From positions 62,001 through 126,000 of the forward strand of contig NZ_FMBW01000095.1 in NCBI RefSeq assembly GCF_900091725.1: a stretch of DNA of 64,000 bases. The letters run 5' to 3'. The DNA is from Streptomyces sp. DvalAA-43. GTDB taxonomy: Bacteria > Actinomycetota > Actinomycetes > Streptomycetales > Streptomycetaceae. A program made the position numbers and the translations under genes. The notes beneath the pieces are model-generated. The model ran no database searches and was not told the DNA's origin. It was given only the letters and a program-made list of their open reading frames with translations. Below, piece by piece: positions 40,919-48,937 of the stretch (positions are counted from its first letter, which is position 1; each line of letters begins with the position of its first letter).

Positions 40919-41826
40919 CGCGGGACACCCTGAGGCTGGACGGGCGCTCCGTCGTCGTCACCGGCGCGGGCCGGGGACTCGGCCGGGCCTATGCCCTCGA
41001 TCTCGCCGGGCGCGGCGCCCGTGTCGTCGTCAACGACCTCGGGACGGCGACGGACGGCACCGGGGACCGGGACGCGGGCCCGGCGGCGCGGGTCGTCGAG
41101 GAGATCCGGGCGGTGGGCGGGACGGCGGTGGCCAGTACCGCGGACGCGAGCAGCGTCGAGGGGACCCGGTCCCTGATCGACCTGGCCTGCGCCGAGTTCG
41201 GTTCGGTCGACGGGATCGTGGCGAACGCCGGGATCTACCGGCCGGGGCTGGAGTTCACCGAGATCGACGAGGGTCTGCTGGAGCGGATGACGGCCATCCA
41301 CTCCTTCGGCGCCTGGCGGCTGGCGCGGGCCGCCTGGCCGCACTTCATGGAGCGGGGCCGGGGCCGGGTCGTCCTGGTCACCTCGGCGGCCGGGCTGTAC
41401 GGGATGGCGGGGAACGCCGCGTACGCCCTGCTCAAGGCGGGAATCGTGGGGCTGACGCGGACGCTGGCCGCCGAGGGGGCCCCGCACGGCATCCGGGTCA
41501 ATGCCGTGGCCCCCGTGGCCTGGTCGCGGATGTCGGCGGCGACCGAGGGCGTGCCGCCCGAGCTGCTGGAGCGGATGCGGCAGGAGGCGCCGCCCGAGGC
41601 GGTCGCGCCGGTGGTGGCCGCGCTGCTCGCCGACGAGGTGCCGGTCACGGGCGAGGTGCTGAGCGCGGGGCGCGGCCGCGTGGGCCGGGTGCTGACGGGT
41701 GAGGCCCCGGGGATCCGCTCGGCGGACGGCGGGCCGCTGCTCGCGCAGGACCTCGTCGGGCGGATCGGCGAACTCCTCTCCGTGGACGGGATGGTGTACC
41801 CGGGCTCGGCGCACGAGACGCCCTGA
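40915..41826 (+). CDS. Short-chain dehydrogenase coupled to the BVMO
   Basis: A 303-residue SDR whose ATG overlaps the BVMO stop by four bases, so the two enzymes are made together. GAGRGLGRAYAL (cofactor loop), VVVNDLGTA (Asp after beta 2, NAD+), ANAGIY, catalytic Ser in VTSAAGLYG and YALLK as the YxxxK. The extended cofactor segment and a ~45-residue C-terminal extension resemble hydroxyacyl-CoA-dehydrogenase-like SDRs. The natural role would be to oxidise an alcohol to the ketone that the BVMO then converts. The canonical NNAG is ANAG. Confidence 0.92.
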   Translation: MTRDTLRLDGRSVVVTGAGRGLGRAYALDLAGRGARVVVNDLGTATDGTGDRDAGPAARVVEEIRAVGGTAVASTADASSVEGTRSLIDLACAEFGSVDGIVANAGIYRPGLEFTEIDEGLLERMTAIHSFGAWRLARAAWPHFMERGRGRVVLVTSAAGLYGMAGNAAYALLKAGIVGLTRTLAAEGAPHGIRVNAVAPVAWSRMSAATEGVPPELLERMRQEAPPEAVAPVVAALLADEVPVTGEVLSAGRGRVGRVLTGEAPGIRSADGGPLLAQDLVGRIGELLSVDGMVYPGSAHETP

Positions 41827-41881
41827 GCGGTACCCCGTACCGGAGCGGGCGGCGGGGGCGATCCCCTGCCGCCCACAGAAT

Positions 41882-41913
41882 TTTGCACAACGCGCAAACT
41901 TGCATAGCATGCA
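41882..41913 (+). promoter_or_regulatory. Promoter and palindromes of the TetR gene, leaderless geometry
   Basis: TTGCAC (41883-41888) and TAGCAT (41905-41910), 16 bp apart, put the start of transcription at about the ATG 41918. TTTGC/GCAAA arms (41882-41886, 41894-41898) and the perfect palindrome TGCATAGCATGCA (41901-41913) overlap the promoter, giving two candidate TetR sites on it. Confidence 0.5.
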
Positions 41914-41917
41914 CTTC

Positions 41918-42523
41918 ATGAGTGCCGCCGATATGCCCCTCGGGCTGCGTGAGCGCAAGAAGCGCGCGACGCGTGACGCCCTCGCGGATGTGGCGCTGCG
42001 CATGGCCGCGGACCGCGGTATCGAGAACGTGACCGTGGAAGCGGTCACCGACGCGGTGGGCGTGTCCGTGCGCACTTTCTTCAACTACTTCCCGTGCCTC
42101 GAGGACGCGATCACCCGTCCCGACCAGGACAACGCCGAACGGACCCGCCGGGCGGTGCTCGACGCGCCGAAGGAACTCACCGCGCTCGATGCCCTGCGCG
42201 AGGCGATCGGCCAGGAACTCGCGCACATCGAGGAGGACCACGAACGCTGGGAGCTCCAGATGGCGGTGCTCCGGGCGAGCCCTTCGATGCTGTCCCGGTT
42301 CCTGGCCGCCCGGGGCGCGGACGAACGCGCGCTGATCGCCGCCGTGGCCGAGCGACTCGGCCAGGATCCCGAGTCCGACCTCTACCCCCGGCTGCTCGCG
42401 CACGTGGCGATCGCCGCCGTGCGCGCCGCCGTGGATCTCTGGGTGGCCTCCGGCCGTACCCGCACGTTCCAGAGCATCTACCGCGAGGCGTTCACCTCGC
42501 TGGCCGCCGGTCTGAACGCCTGA
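41918..42523 (+). CDS. TetR-family regulator of the DHA2 pump
   Basis: A 201-residue TetR protein. DNA-binding domain at about 9-57 (RERKKRATRDALADVALRMAADRGIENVTVEAVTDAVGVSVRTFFNYFPCLEDAI). The C-terminal part is helical with a TetR_C_17-like pattern (LYPRLLAHVAIAAVRAAVDLWVASG). There is no ribosome-binding site before ATG 41918, which fits a leaderless message. The DHA2 exporter starts 101 bases downstream on the same strand and is the probable target. An ATG at 41909 lies inside the promoter and is less likely. Confidence 0.93.
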   Translation: MSAADMPLGLRERKKRATRDALADVALRMAADRGIENVTVEAVTDAVGVSVRTFFNYFPCLEDAITRPDQDNAERTRRAVLDAPKELTALDALREAIGQELAHIEEDHERWELQMAVLRASPSMLSRFLAARGADERALIAAVAERLGQDPESDLYPRLLAHVAIAAVRAAVDLWVASGRTRTFQSIYREAFTSLAAGLNA

Positions 42524-42561
42524 AGACCTCAAGCACGACTGACTCCTGAAGCACCTGCGAA

Positions 42562-42579
42562 GCCCCCACCGGGGCCTTT
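42562..42579 (+). terminator. Weak hairpin with CTTT tail
   Basis: GCCCC/GGGGC arms (42562-42566, 42571-42575) with a short loop are followed by CTTTC, between the TetR and MFS genes. It may partly separate the two transcripts. Confidence 0.35.
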
Positions 42580-42623
42580 CACCCGAGAATCCAGACGAAC
42601 CAGAGAATGAGGAACGCCGGCCG

Positions 42624-44231
42624 ATGAGCGCTGCCGTCACACCCGAAACCGGTACGGCCGGTGCGCCCGAAGGGGCCGCACCAGCCATGACGCGTCGTCA
42701 CATACTCCAGGCCATGTCGGGGCTGATGGCCGGCATGTTCGTGGCCATTCTGGCCTCCACCGTGGTCTCCAACGCACTGCCCCGGATCATCGCCGATCTG
42801 CACGGCAGCCAGTCCTCCTACACCTGGGTGGTCACCGCCGAGCTTCTGGCGATGACGGCGACCGTCCCGATCTGGGGCAAGCTGTCCGACCTCTACGACA
42901 AGAAGCTGCTCATCCAGCTGTCCCTCTCGATGTTCATCATCGGCTCGCTCGTGGCCGGCTTCTCGCACAGCGTCGGCCTGCTCATCGTGAGCCGCGTGGT
43001 GCAGGGCATCGGCGCGGGCGGCCTCACGGCGCTCGCCCAGGTCGTGATGGCGGCGATCATTCCGCCGCGTGAACTCGGCCGCTACTCCGGCATCTTCGGT
43101 GCCGTGTTCGCCGTCGGCACCGTCGCGGGTCCGCTCATCGGCGGTGTGCTCGTGGACACCTCCTGGCTGGGATGGCGCTGGTGCTTCTTCATCGGGGTGC
43201 CGTTCGCGCTGCTGGCGATCGTACTGCTCCAGCTGACGCTGAAGCTGCCCACGGTGCGCAGAGAAGTCAAGATCGACTATCTCGGCGCGGTCCTCATCAT
43301 GAGCGGGGTCAGCGCCCTGCTGCTGTGGGTGACACTCGCGGGCAACCGGTTCGACTGGGCGTCGTGGCAGACGGCCGCCCTGGTCACCGCCGGTGTGGTT
43401 CTGCTGGCCGCCGCGGTGCTGGTCGAGTCCAGGGTCCAGGAACCGATCATCCCGCTGGACATCTTCCGCAACCGCACCGTGGCACTGACGACCGTGGCGA
43501 GCCTGCTGGTCGGCGTGGCCATGTTCGGCGGCACGGTGTTCCTCTCCCAGTACTTCCAGATCTCGCTGGGCAAGACGCCGACCATCGCGGGCCTGATGAG
43601 CCTGCCGATGATCCTCGGCCTGATGGTCTCCACGACCGTCGCCGGGCAGATCATCTCCGCCCGGGGCAAGTGGAAGGGCTTCCTGATCGCGGGCGGCATC
43701 ATCATGACCGCGGGCATGGGCCTGCTCTCCACGATCAGCGCGGACTCCTCGTTCGGACTGCTCAGCGCCTACATGGTGGTGCTCGGCGTGGGTGTCGGCA
43801 TGCTGATGCAGAACCTGGTGCTGGCGGCCCAGAACGACGTACCCGCGTCGGAGCTCGGCGCCGCGACCTCGGTGCTGTCGTTCTTCCGCAGCCTCGGTGG
43901 GGCGATCGGCACGAGCGCGCTCGGCGCCGTGCTCAGCCACCGGGTGGCGAGTGAGATGGCGAAGGGCTTCGGCGGGGCGGCGGACAACGGGGGTGCCGGC
44001 CATGGCGTCCCCGACCTCTCCAAGCTTCCCGAGCCGGCCCGGGAGATCGTCGAGCACGCGTACGGGATCGCGACCGCGGATGTCTTCCTGATCGGAGCCC
44101 CCTTCGCGTTCCTCGCCCTGATCGCGGTGCTGTTCATCAAGGAGAAGCCGCTCAGGACGCAGAGCGGCATGGAACGGCTCGCGGAGGAGAACGCCGCCGC
44201 GGCGAAGACTCCGGCCGCCCCGGCGCACTGA
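42624..44231 (+). CDS. DHA2-family drug:H+ antiporter (14 helices)
   Basis: A 535-residue transporter. MFS/DHA2 motifs: FVAILASTVVSNALPRIIADL (motif D1), GKLSDLYDKKLLIQLSL (motif A), SRVVQGIGAGGLTALAQVVMA (motif B), GAVFAVGTVAGPLIGGVLVD (motif C), then fourteen helices in total with GMLMQNLVLAAQNDVPASELGAATS near the end, typical of EmrB/QacA proteins. The cytoplasmic C-terminus is Ala-rich. It should export a drug or metabolite, under control of the TetR gene just upstream. The frame and start (ATG 42624) are clear. Confidence 0.95.
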   Translation: MSAAVTPETGTAGAPEGAAPAMTRRHILQAMSGLMAGMFVAILASTVVSNALPRIIADLHGSQSSYTWVVTAELLAMTATVPIWGKLSDLYDKKLLIQLSLSMFIIGSLVAGFSHSVGLLIVSRVVQGIGAGGLTALAQVVMAAIIPPRELGRYSGIFGAVFAVGTVAGPLIGGVLVDTSWLGWRWCFFIGVPFALLAIVLLQLTLKLPTVRREVKIDYLGAVLIMSGVSALLLWVTLAGNRFDWASWQTAALVTAGVVLLAAAVLVESRVQEPIIPLDIFRNRTVALTTVASLLVGVAMFGGTVFLSQYFQISLGKTPTIAGLMSLPMILGLMVSTTVAGQIISARGKWKGFLIAGGIIMTAGMGLLSTISADSSFGLLSAYMVVLGVGVGMLMQNLVLAAQNDVPASELGAATSVLSFFRSLGGAIGTSALGAVLSHRVASEMAKGFGGAADNGGAGHGVPDLSKLPEPAREIVEHAYGIATADVFLIGAPFAFLALIAVLFIKEKPLRTQSGMERLAEENAAAAKTPAAPAH

Positions 44232-44347
44232 GAGGTACGAAGAGAAGGACGCAGGCCGCCGTGACCCGGCCGGACTCCGCGGACGCACACCATGAGGCGT
44301 ACGCGTGAGGACGCGCCGCGCACGGCGGCCGCGCTCTTTGTCCGGTG

Positions 44348-45124
44348 TCAGCCGGCGGGAGCGGTCGGCCAGGCGCCCGGCTGCGCCCCCCGCTTGGGCT
44401 TCCGCCCGGCGGAGCGGTTGCTGATGAGGGCCTGCCGGATCTGTGCGGCGGTCGCTCGCGCATGCTCCGAGGTGGAGATCGCGTCGGCGGAGGCGGGTAC
44501 GAAGCGGTGGGCCGGCTGCCGGCAGTACGGGCAGGGCGCGCCGTCGGCGAGGAGGTAGCCGTCCTCGCACGCCCGGTTCGAGCAGGCACCGGAGCTCACC
44601 AGGGCCTCGGCGATCTCCTGGGGTGCCCAGCGGCGACGGTTCTCCTCGTCGCGTTCGTGGATCGCGTGGGACCAGCGGTTGCTCCAGCGCCTTTCGATAC
44701 GGTCGAGGAGCTGGGCGGCCGTCCGGTGCGTGAGCTCCTCGAACAGGATGTCGGGCAGAGTGCGCGGGACCCGGTGTCCGAGGGCCTGGAGCAGTGGCTG
44801 GGGGAAGCCCTGCATGATGAAGCGCATCGGGTCGTTGCCCGGACTCTGCCTCCACTGCCGGCAGTGGCAGACGCCTCCGTCGGGCAGTTGCTTGTGGCAG
44901 CGGGTGCACAGTCCGCGGCAGTCCACGCAGATCCCGTCGTTGAGCCCGTCCAGGTGTGGTGCCGGCGCCCTGCCGCACTCACGGCAGCAGGCCGCGCACC
45001 GGCCGCAGAGCCGCTCGTTGCCCTGCTGGGTCGTCCAGTTCCGCTGCTGGCAGCGGCAGCACAGACTGGTGTTGCAGTAGTCGCTGTGCTCGCCGTTGTG
45101 CCGGCCGAGGGGAGCGAAGGACAC
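44348..45124 (-). CDS. Cysteine-rich multi-zinc-ribbon protein, unknown
   Basis: A 258-residue protein from GTG 45124 with AGAGGAAG upstream. The N-terminal ~95 residues hold five CxxC-type knuckles (CNTSLCCRCQQR, CGRCAACCRECG, CVDCRGLCTRCHKQL, CHCRQW). A helical middle follows (MRFIMQGFPQPLLQALGHRVP, ILFEELTHRTAAQLLDRIERRW), then another zinc ribbon (CSNRACEDGYLLADGAPCPYCRQPAH) and a basic C-terminal tail (RKPKRGAQ). This looks like a replication/mobilisation- or transcription-associated helper, but I do not recognise the family. It is isolated, convergent with the DHA2 gene. Confidence 0.75.
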   Translation of the reverse strand: MSFAPLGRHNGEHSDYCNTSLCCRCQQRNWTTQQGNERLCGRCAACCRECGRAPAPHLDGLNDGICVDCRGLCTRCHKQLPDGGVCHCRQWRQSPGNDPMRFIMQGFPQPLLQALGHRVPRTLPDILFEELTHRTAAQLLDRIERRWSNRWSHAIHERDEENRRRWAPQEIAEALVSSGACSNRACEDGYLLADGAPCPYCRQPAHRFVPASADAISTSEHARATAAQIRQALISNRSAGRKPKRGAQPGAWPTAPAG

Positions 45125-45368
45125 GGTGCTTCCTCTTTTCGGACTGGGGCGTGTCGGCGGAGCGCGTGCGGCGGTCCCGGACCCGCGACGGGCACTGCCT
45201 CGGCACGGAGCGGAAGCCCCTCCCCCGCACGGTGCTGCTCCGTACAGCCTAAGGGCTGTCCCATGGTCCGGCGGGCGTGCGACGACACGCCCACGGCACC
45301 TCGCGAATCGGTGGCGCGGCCGGACGCCGCAAGGAACCGCACCGGCAGAGACCCGCGCGCTCCCGCGC

Positions 45369-46205
45369 TCAGTCGCTCTCCCCGATGAACCGGCGCAGTT
45401 CGCCGACGAGTGCCGCCGGGTTGTCGACGGGGACCAGCGTTCCGGCCCCGGGGATCTCGACGTACCGCCCCTGCGGCAGCAGTTCGGCGAGGCGCCGACC
45501 GGTCGCGGGCGGCATCATCCGGTCCTCCGCGCCCCAGGCCACCAGCGCGGGCCGGTCGAAGTGCCGCAGCCGTTCGGCGGCCCGCAGATAGGTGTCCTTC
45601 CGCGTGGAGCGCAGAAAGCGGGCGAGGTCCCGGCGGATCGCCCGGTCGGTCAGCAGCGGCCGGTACCAGCGGCGGACCCGCTCGTACGGGATCCCGTGCG
45701 CCGTCATACCGCCCAGCGAACTGCCCATCGCCACCAGGAAGGGCACCCGGAAGGACTGGAGGAGCAGGAACAGGCCGCCCGGCATCCGGCTCGCGGCCAC
45801 CAGGGTGCGGCCCTGGATGCCCGGCGGGTAGTTGTCGAGCGCCTCGCAGGAGATGAGCACCAGCCGGGCGATGCGTTCGTCGCGTACGCCGGGCAGGAGC
45901 TGGGCCGTACCCGCGTCGTTCTGCACCAGCGTGACCTCGTGCAGGTCCAGCCGCTCCAGGAACTCGGCGAGCAGATCCGCCACGCCCTGGGCCGACAGGT
46001 CCGCGGACGGCCGCATCGGGCGGCGGTGGCTGCCGAGCGGCAGGACGGGGACCACCACGCGGAAGTCCTCGCGCAGATCCGCCACGACGGCGTCCCAGAC
46101 GGAGTAGTCGAAAGCGAGCCCGTGGACGAGCACCACGGTCCCGCCCGCGCCCTGCCCGGTGTCGGTGTACTCGATGGTTCCGGCGCTCAGTTCGATCTCC
46201 GGCAT
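45369..46205 (-). CDS. Alpha/beta hydrolase with Asp at the nucleophile position
   Basis: A 278-residue protein. VVLVHGLAFDYSVWDAVVADL gives the HG oxyanion region; the nucleophile elbow reads LVQNDAGTAQ, with Asp where Ser usually sits, as in haloalkane-dehalogenase/epoxide-hydrolase-like proteins and the large actinobacterial GNDTGG group. AWGAEDRMMPPATG carries the acid region. At the His position the sequence is PGAGTLVPVDNP, so the canonical His is absent, which is also seen in that group (xTLxPxDxP). Activity is uncertain. Divergent from the TetR gene at 46264; start ATG 46205. Confidence 0.88.
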   Translation of the reverse strand: MPEIELSAGTIEYTDTGQGAGGTVVLVHGLAFDYSVWDAVVADLREDFRVVVPVLPLGSHRRPMRPSADLSAQGVADLLAEFLERLDLHEVTLVQNDAGTAQLLPGVRDERIARLVLISCEALDNYPPGIQGRTLVAASRMPGGLFLLLQSFRVPFLVAMGSSLGGMTAHGIPYERVRRWYRPLLTDRAIRRDLARFLRSTRKDTYLRAAERLRHFDRPALVAWGAEDRMMPPATGRRLAELLPQGRYVEIPGAGTLVPVDNPAALVGELRRFIGESD

Positions 46206-46230
46206 CGCATGGCCTCCCCGCGACCGTGAC

Positions 46231-46258
46231 TTGATAGACCGATCTAGTGAGAGACTAT
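46231..46258 (+). promoter_or_regulatory. Promoter with TetR operator between -35 and -10, leaderless
   Basis: TTGATA (46231-46236) and GACTAT (46253-46258) are 16 bp apart; transcription should begin at about the ATG 46264. The palindrome TAGACCGATCTA (46235-46246) overlaps the -35 and spacer. This sequence class is known for LmrA/YxaF-type TetR repressors. It would also block the divergent hydrolase gene starting at 46205. Confidence 0.6.
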
Positions 46259-46263
46259 CCGGC

Positions 46264-46851
46264 ATGAGGACCACCGGCGACACCAGGCAGCGGATCGTCA
46301 CCGCCGCCACCGAACTCTTCCGGCGGCAGGGTTACGCGGCGACCGGAATGAAGCAGATCGTCGCGGAGGCCGGGGCCCCGTACGGCTCGGCGTACCACTT
46401 CTTTCCGGGCGGCAAGGCCCAGCTCGGCGAGGAGGTGATCCGCACCTCCGGGGCCGCCTATCTGGAGCTGATCGGCAGTCTGTTCGCCGACCCGGGGGCG
46501 GATCCGGCGGCAGCCACCGCTGCCGCCTTCACGGGCGCCGCCGAGACCCTCCGGGAGCTGGACTTCGCCGACCCGTGCCCGATCGCCACCGTGGCCCTGG
46601 AGGTCGCCAGTACGCACGAGGGCCTGCGCCGCGCGACGGCGGATGTCTTCGCCTCGTGGATCGAGGCCCTCGCCTCCCGCTACGCCGGGGCGGGCATCGG
46701 GGCGGACACCGCCCGGGACACCGCGGGCTCGGTGATCGCCCTGCTGGAAGGCGCCTTCATGCTCGCCCGAGCGGCCCACGACACGGCCCCGGTCCGCACG
46801 GCCGCCCGCGCGGCCGCCGCCGTCGTCCGCGATGCGCTGGAGTCCGGCTGA
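46264..46851 (+). CDS. TetR-family regulator (LmrA/YxaF-like)
   Basis: A 195-residue TetR protein. HTH at about 5-50 (DTRQRIVTAATELFRRQGYAATGMKQIVAEAGAPYGSAYHFFPGGKAQL), with GSAYHFFPGGK characteristic of the LmrA/YxaF branch. C-terminal segments DPCPIATVALEVAS and GSVIALLEGAFMLARA match the same branch. It is divergent from the alpha/beta hydrolase at 46205, with a shared 58-bp gap and one operator, so it is the likely repressor of both. No ribosome-binding site is present. Confidence 0.93.
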   Translation: MRTTGDTRQRIVTAATELFRRQGYAATGMKQIVAEAGAPYGSAYHFFPGGKAQLGEEVIRTSGAAYLELIGSLFADPGADPAAATAAAFTGAAETLRELDFADPCPIATVALEVASTHEGLRRATADVFASWIEALASRYAGAGIGADTARDTAGSVIALLEGAFMLARAAHDTAPVRTAARAAAAVVRDALESG

Positions 46852-46902
46852 GCGGCATCGCCCCGGCCGGAACCACGGGCCGGGAGGGCCATCGTCCGGA
46901 AG

Positions 46903-47769
46903 CTACAGCCGGGGCACTCCGAGCCGGCGTGCCGCCGCCTCGACCGTCTGGGCAAGGAGCACGGCGATGGTCATGGGCCCCACACCGCCGGGAACAGGGG
47001 TGATCAGTCCGGCCCGGTCCCTGGCGGACTCGAAGTCCACGTCCCCGACGTTGCCCGGGTTGTACCCCGCGTCGATCACGACCGCACCTGGCTTGATGTC
47101 CGCACCGGTGAGGAAGCGCGGCCGTCCGACGGCTGCGACCAGGATGTCCGCCTGCCGCACGATGCCGGCCAGTCCGGCGGTACGCGAGTGGCAGTAGGTG
47201 ACCGTGGCGTTCCGCCCGAGGAGGAGCATGCCCACGGGCTTGCCCAGGATCGGGCTGCGCCCCACCACCACCGCGTGCTTCCCGGCGGGGTCCACGCCGT
47301 ACTCCTCCAGCAGTCGCATGATTCCCCCCGGGGTGCAGGAGACGAAGCCGGGCAGGCCGAAGCTCATCGCCGCGAAGGAGTGCGTGGTCACCCCGTCGAC
47401 GTCCTTGTCCGGAGCGATCGCCTCGAAGGCCGCGCGTTCGTCGATGTGCGGTCCGACGGGGTGCTGCAGCAGGATGCCGTGCACGCCGGGATCGTCCGAG
47501 AGTTCGGTGATCCTCTCGATCAGGCCGTTGGTGCCGACCGAAGCGGGCAGGGACACGTGCCGAGACCGGATGCCCGCCCTCTCGCACCGGGCGCGCTTCA
47601 TCCGGACGTAGGTCACCGAGGCCGGGTCCTCCCCGACCAGCACGGTGGCCAGGCACGGGGCTGTCCCGGTGCGCCGGTGGATCTCCGCCGCGGTGGCGGA
47701 GCTGGTGGCGATGATGCGGCTGGCGGGGCCGGTGCCGTCCATCAGCCGAGCCGTCCGTGTACGAGCCAT
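46903..47769 (-). CDS. folD: FolD-like methylene-THF dehydrogenase/cyclohydrolase, divergent paralogue
   Basis: A 288-residue protein with AGGAG before ATG 47769. FolD features: YVRMKRARCERAGI (Tyr and catalytic Lys), GILLQHPVGPHID (Gln), PDKDVDGV (Asp), SCTPGGIMRLLEEYG, the NADP site VVVGRSPILGKPVGMLLLGRNATVTYCHSRT, and ITPVPGGVGPMTIAVLLAQT. It would interconvert methylene- and formyl-THF. The segment after DVDG is TTHSFAAMSFGLPG in place of the usual FHPxNxGxL, so it departs from housekeeping FolD at the folate-binding loop. It lies in accessory DNA and is probably a second copy with a special role. Confidence 0.88.
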   Translation of the reverse strand: MARTRTARLMDGTGPASRIIATSSATAAEIHRRTGTAPCLATVLVGEDPASVTYVRMKRARCERAGIRSRHVSLPASVGTNGLIERITELSDDPGVHGILLQHPVGPHIDERAAFEAIAPDKDVDGVTTHSFAAMSFGLPGFVSCTPGGIMRLLEEYGVDPAGKHAVVVGRSPILGKPVGMLLLGRNATVTYCHSRTAGLAGIVRQADILVAAVGRPRFLTGADIKPGAVVIDAGYNPGNVGDVDFESARDRAGLITPVPGGVGPMTIAVLLAQTVEAAARRLGVPRL

Positions 47770-47969
47770 GTGCCACTCCTGAGCCTCGCGGTGAGTTGCC
47801 CAGGCGCACGGCATCGACAGAATGTCGGGGCCGCTCCCCGGTGGTACTCCACCTCAGCGCCAGTCACGGCCCAGCCGTCACCCTAGTGGAACGGACATCG
47901 GCACGCCCCGCCTTCACGGTGTCTCCGCTTCCGGGCGCAGTCGTTCGTCCCTGGCCCGGGACGGGCGGG

Positions 47970-48827
47970 TCAGGTGGTGGCCACCAGCAGGTCCTCTCCG
48001 CTCGACGGGCGGAGTCCATCGGTCCGGTCGGCGAAGTAGCGCTCGGCCAGCAGCGCGCCCGGCACGTGCCGGGCGTCCGCGATGCCCGCCCCGCGGGCCA
48101 GTGCCAGCATGTCCCGCGGGGTGTAGAGGCTGACGAACGGCGTACCGGACGCCCGGGCGCCCTTCTCCGACTCCTGGAGTCCGGTGCGGTCGGCGTCGTC
48201 GAGGAGTTCGGGCGGCAGCAGGAACGTCATGGTGAGGGTCGAACTGGGAGCGAGCGACGCGATCTGACGCAGGGTGGCCGCGGTGGCCTCCCTGGTGAGG
48301 TACATCGTGACGCCGGTGGAGACCACGACCGCCGGCCGGTCCGGGTCGAAGCCGACGGCGACCAGCTGCTCCGTCCAGGATTCGCCGGCCTCGAAATCGA
48401 CCGGTACGAGTCGCAGCCGGTCGGGGACGCCGTAGCCGAGCTCGATCAGGCGTCGGCGCTTCCAGGCCTGGGGGCCGGGCCGGTCGACCTCGAAGATCCG
48501 CAGTCGGGAGGCGATGTCCGGCCGGCGCTGGGCGAAGGTGTCCAGGCCGGCGCCCAGTACCACGTACTGGTCGACGCCCCGGCCGGCCTGCTCGGTGACC
48601 AGGTCCTCGATGAAGCGGGCGCGGGCCACGACGGCCGCCCGGAACCCGCTGGTGGCACGCGGGTCCATGTCCGGGCGACGGCGCCAGTCGTCGCCGGGGG
48701 CCACCAGCCGCAGGCCGGTCTCGTCCTCGAACACATGGGGCGGCGGGTCGACCTGGACGTGCATGGCCCGCCAGAGGGCGACCCGCACGGCCGTGCTGTC
48801 GGGCGCCTCGGTCTGCTGGTCCGTCAT
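47970..48827 (-). CDS. SAM-dependent methyltransferase, LCM/TIGR00027 type
   Basis: A 285-residue protein of the leucine-carboxyl-methyltransferase-like family common in actinobacteria. FRAAVVARARFIEDLVTEQAGRGVDQYVVLGAGLDTFAQR contains the SAM-binding GAGLDT motif; RIFEVDRPGPQAWKRRRLIELG follows (acidic residue after beta 2), then VVVSTGVTMYLTREAT and the cap region FVSLYTPRDMLALARGAGIA. It probably O-methylates a carboxylate or hydroxyl of a metabolite. The substrate cannot be read. Start ATG 48827. Confidence 0.92.
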   Translation of the reverse strand: MTDQQTEAPDSTAVRVALWRAMHVQVDPPPHVFEDETGLRLVAPGDDWRRRPDMDPRATSGFRAAVVARARFIEDLVTEQAGRGVDQYVVLGAGLDTFAQRRPDIASRLRIFEVDRPGPQAWKRRRLIELGYGVPDRLRLVPVDFEAGESWTEQLVAVGFDPDRPAVVVSTGVTMYLTREATAATLRQIASLAPSSTLTMTFLLPPELLDDADRTGLQESEKGARASGTPFVSLYTPRDMLALARGAGIADARHVPGALLAERYFADRTDGLRPSSGEDLLVATT

Positions 48828-48937
48828 GACGTTCTCTCCCTACGGTCCTTGCGGTCGGTTCCCGGCCGGAGCCCGGAGGTCCGGACGGGCCGGGAGCGGA
48901 GCCCCCTCGACGGGGCCCCCGCGTCGCGCGTACTCCC

